Assembly: GCF_014647515.1 (NCBI RefSeq)
Contig: NZ_BMPI01000033.1
Coordinates: 26,402 to 90,401 of the forward strand
DNA: 64,000 nucleotides
Source of the DNA: Dactylosporangium sucinum
Lineage (GTDB): Bacteria > Actinomycetota > Actinomycetes > Mycobacteriales > Micromonosporaceae
Direction of reading: 5' to 3'
In this document: piece after piece, positions 62,690-64,000 of the stretch
Layout: the number at the start of each line of letters is the position of its first letter
Position numbering within the stretch: position 1 is the first letter of the stretch
Notes under the pieces: generated by a model
Seen by the model: the letters and a program-made list of their open reading frames with translations, nothing else
Told to the model about the DNA's origin: nothing
The model's database searches: none
Made by a program: the position numbers and the translations under genes

Positions 62690-64000
62690 ATGAGCCCTGT
62701 AGCCAGTTCAACCCCTATGCATGTCCGCCATGTGCGCGACGCACTAAAAACCGAGTTTGAGGGAGTGATTGACACCAGCGACCTCTCGGCAGGTGACGCC
62801 GACCCGACGGGCCCTAAGTTTCTGTCGCGTGCTCTAGCGGCCAAGGCGGTGCGCAGACTGACAGGGTGTACTAGTCAGGATGCTGCCGATTGTGTCATCG
62901 ACGGCCGCGACGACTATGGGATTGACGCTGTGGCGATATCAGACGGCGCTCCCGAGTTGTGGCTGGTGCAAGCGAAGTGGAGCGGCCAGGGGCGGGCCGG
63001 GTTCGACACGGAAGCTGCCAACAAACTGGTACGCGGCTTCAAACAGATGGATGATCAAGAGTTCGGCCGTTTTAATCCGCGGTTTCAACGCATGGCATAT
63101 CGGGTGCAGAGTGTCCTGAGCGACCCTAGATGCAGAGTGATCCTCGTGGTGGCGGTCATGGGCGAAGGGGTCATTTCATCGGAAGTTCAAGAAATTCTAG
63201 ACGATGCTAGCCGCGATTTCAACGTCTTTGGCAGGACCGTCGAGACTCAAATTCTGAACGGTAATGATTTCCTACAGGCAATTCGCGATGACATTGCGCC
63301 GCCTGAAATTAAAATCGACGCAACCATGTCGTACGGTTGGCACTGGCGTGACACCCCGTTCGAGGCCTACTACGGACTGGTATCTGCAGAGGAGCTCGCC
63401 GGCTGGTACGAAGTAAATAAGGACCGGCTCTATGCTCAGAACGTACGGAAATCGCTAGGGTTGACGAAGGTCAACCAGAAGCTTGTAGATACGCTGCTGC
63501 GAGAGCCGCACAAGTTTTGGTATTTCAACAACGGTATTACGGTACTTTGCCGGACCGTAACACGTCACTTTTTTGGCAGGCGGGATAAGGGCGAGCCAGT
63601 CCGCCTCGAACTCACTGGTGCGAGTGTTGTTAACGGCGCCCAAACCGTTACTTCCGTGCATCGGGCGTTCCAAGAGAATCCGGTCGCGGCAGCTGATGCC
63701 TATGTCAGTGTGCGAATCATCGTCATTGAAGACGGCGACTCGGGCTTTGCGACCGAGATCACCAAGGCAACGAATACGCAGAACCATATGGAGCGCCGCG
63801 ACTTCATCGCGATAGATGCCACACAAAGTCAGATCCGCGAAGATTTCCAGCTGTCCCTAAACAAAGAGTACGTTTACAAACGTGGGGAACTCGACCCGCC
63901 GCCTGACGCTGGATGCTCGGTGGTATACGCTGCGACAGCACTCGCCTGCGCGCACCCGAACCCCAGATTTGCGATTCAGGCCAAACGGGACGTAGACCTT
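62690..64000 (+). CDS. AIPR-family (abortive phage infection) protein, 3' end outside window
   Basis: 437 residues open to the window edge from ATG 62690 (GGGAG at 62681-62685); ATG 62717 is an alternative. AIPR family hallmarks: HKFWYFNNGITVLCRTV near residue 280, LTGASVVNGAQTVTSVHRAF near 308, RIIVIEDGDSGFATEITKAT near 345 and NTQNHMERRDFIAIDATQSQ near 365. The N-terminus has DDYGIDAVAISDG and LWLVQAKWSG (residues about 73-100), resembling the D...QxK core of Mrr-like PD-(D/E)XK nucleases. Lower GC and more A/T-ending codons than neighbours indicate separate acquisition. AIPR proteins abort phage infection; I infer defence cargo of the element. Confidence 0.85.
   Translation, partial: MSPVASSTPMHVRHVRDALKTEFEGVIDTSDLSAGDADPTGPKFLSRALAAKAVRRLTGCTSQDAADCVIDGRDDYGIDAVAISDGAPELWLVQAKWSGQGRAGFDTEAANKLVRGFKQMDDQEFGRFNPRFQRMAYRVQSVLSDPRCRVILVVAVMGEGVISSEVQEILDDASRDFNVFGRTVETQILNGNDFLQAIRDDIAPPEIKIDATMSYGWHWRDTPFEAYYGLVSAEELAGWYEVNKDRLYAQNVRKSLGLTKVNQKLVDTLLREPHKFWYFNNGITVLCRTVTRHFFGRRDKGEPVRLELTGASVVNGAQTVTSVHRAFQENPVAAADAYVSVRIIVIEDGDSGFATEITKATNTQNHMERRDFIAIDATQSQIREDFQLSLNKEYVYKRGELDPPPDAGCSVVYAATALACAHPNPRFAIQAKRDVDL

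Larger units (their letters stand above)
51995..64000. mobile_element. AICE-type integrative and conjugative element, left part (attL at tRNA-Gly)
   Basis: Begins at the tRNA-Gly 3' end and runs off the window. Gene set: tyrosine integrase beside the tRNA, excisionase, RepSA-type HUH initiator, DUF2637 protein, FtsK/TraB translocase, small conserved genes, two GntR regulators and cargo. This is the diagnostic composition of pSAM2-like actinomycete integrative and conjugative elements, which move as double-stranded DNA. The attachment core should lie within the tRNA 3' part; no second copy was found up to 64000, so the right end is outside. Confidence 0.9.

Noticed and set aside
51995..64000. 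Right attachment site inside the window
   Set aside because: No second copy of the tRNA-Gly 3' sequence (GGTTCGATTCCCTTCACCCG) was found to the right edge.

Overview
The window is a high-GC chromosomal segment from a filamentous or sporangium-forming actinobacterium, most likely of the family Micromonosporaceae (inference). Pointers are: the cell-wall kinase cluster fhaA-fhaB-pstP-rodA-pbpA-pknA-pknB with crgA, class E sortase and trpG/pabA nearby (an oriC-proximal arrangement in Actinobacteria); a chaplin-like secreted protein; an Scr1-type XRE regulator with a DUF397 partner; many GTG starts; and several families of long extragenic palindromes.

Layout. 3-3261: C-terminus of an Hsp90-family protein overlapping a large TPR protein. 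3319-12467: a TetR-controlled acyl-CoA catabolic cluster (biotin carboxylase, HMG-CoA lyase, carboxyltransferase, acyl-CoA dehydrogenase), split by two secreted-protein genes, one a five-repeat chaplin-like protein. 12681-26519: an MMPL transporter, a STAND-type regulator, a MarR/YceI divergent pair, a glutamate-cysteine ligase-like enzyme, a membrane protein, a PASTA protein, the Scr1-like/DUF397 pair, adenosine deaminase and small proteins. 26584-28505: a nucleotide-sugar epimerase and a WecG/TagA glycosyltransferase. 29194-29276: tRNA-Leu(CAG). 29456-42165: the cell-wall growth and division block. 42345-51911: EtfD-like Fe-S oxidoreductase, a GPP34 protein, two CNNM/CBS transport proteins, a LamG protein, an NlpC/P60 hydrolase behind a ydaO-type (c-di-AMP) riboswitch, dCTP deaminase, and a MarR/flavin-oxidase divergent pair with a consensus SOS box.

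51921 to the right edge: tRNA-Gly(CCC) followed by an integrated AICE (actinomycete integrative and conjugative element). It reads leftward as GntR regulator, small genes, TraB/FtsK translocase, small genes, RepSA-type HUH initiator, excisionase and tyrosine integrase next to the tRNA. Reading rightward it carries a second GntR regulator, a HAD phosphatase, an APH-fold kinase and, running off the edge, an AIPR-family (abortive phage infection) protein whose N-terminus resembles a PD-(D/E)XK nuclease. The right attachment site lies outside the window.

How the genes fit together. The kinase block senses and controls peptidoglycan synthesis: PknA/PknB phosphorylate FHA proteins, PstP reverses this, RodA/PbpA polymerise and cross-link, and CrgA acts at the septum. 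Sortase E and the chaplin-like protein concern the cell surface. The acyl-CoA cluster and EtfD are linked by electron flow from acyl-CoA dehydrogenases. The AICE is a mobile module that appears to carry a phage-defence gene as cargo. Best candidates for under-described biology are the AIPR cargo with its HAD/kinase neighbours, the chaplin-like pair, the repeated hairpin modules and palindromes, and DnaA-box clusters outside oriC.
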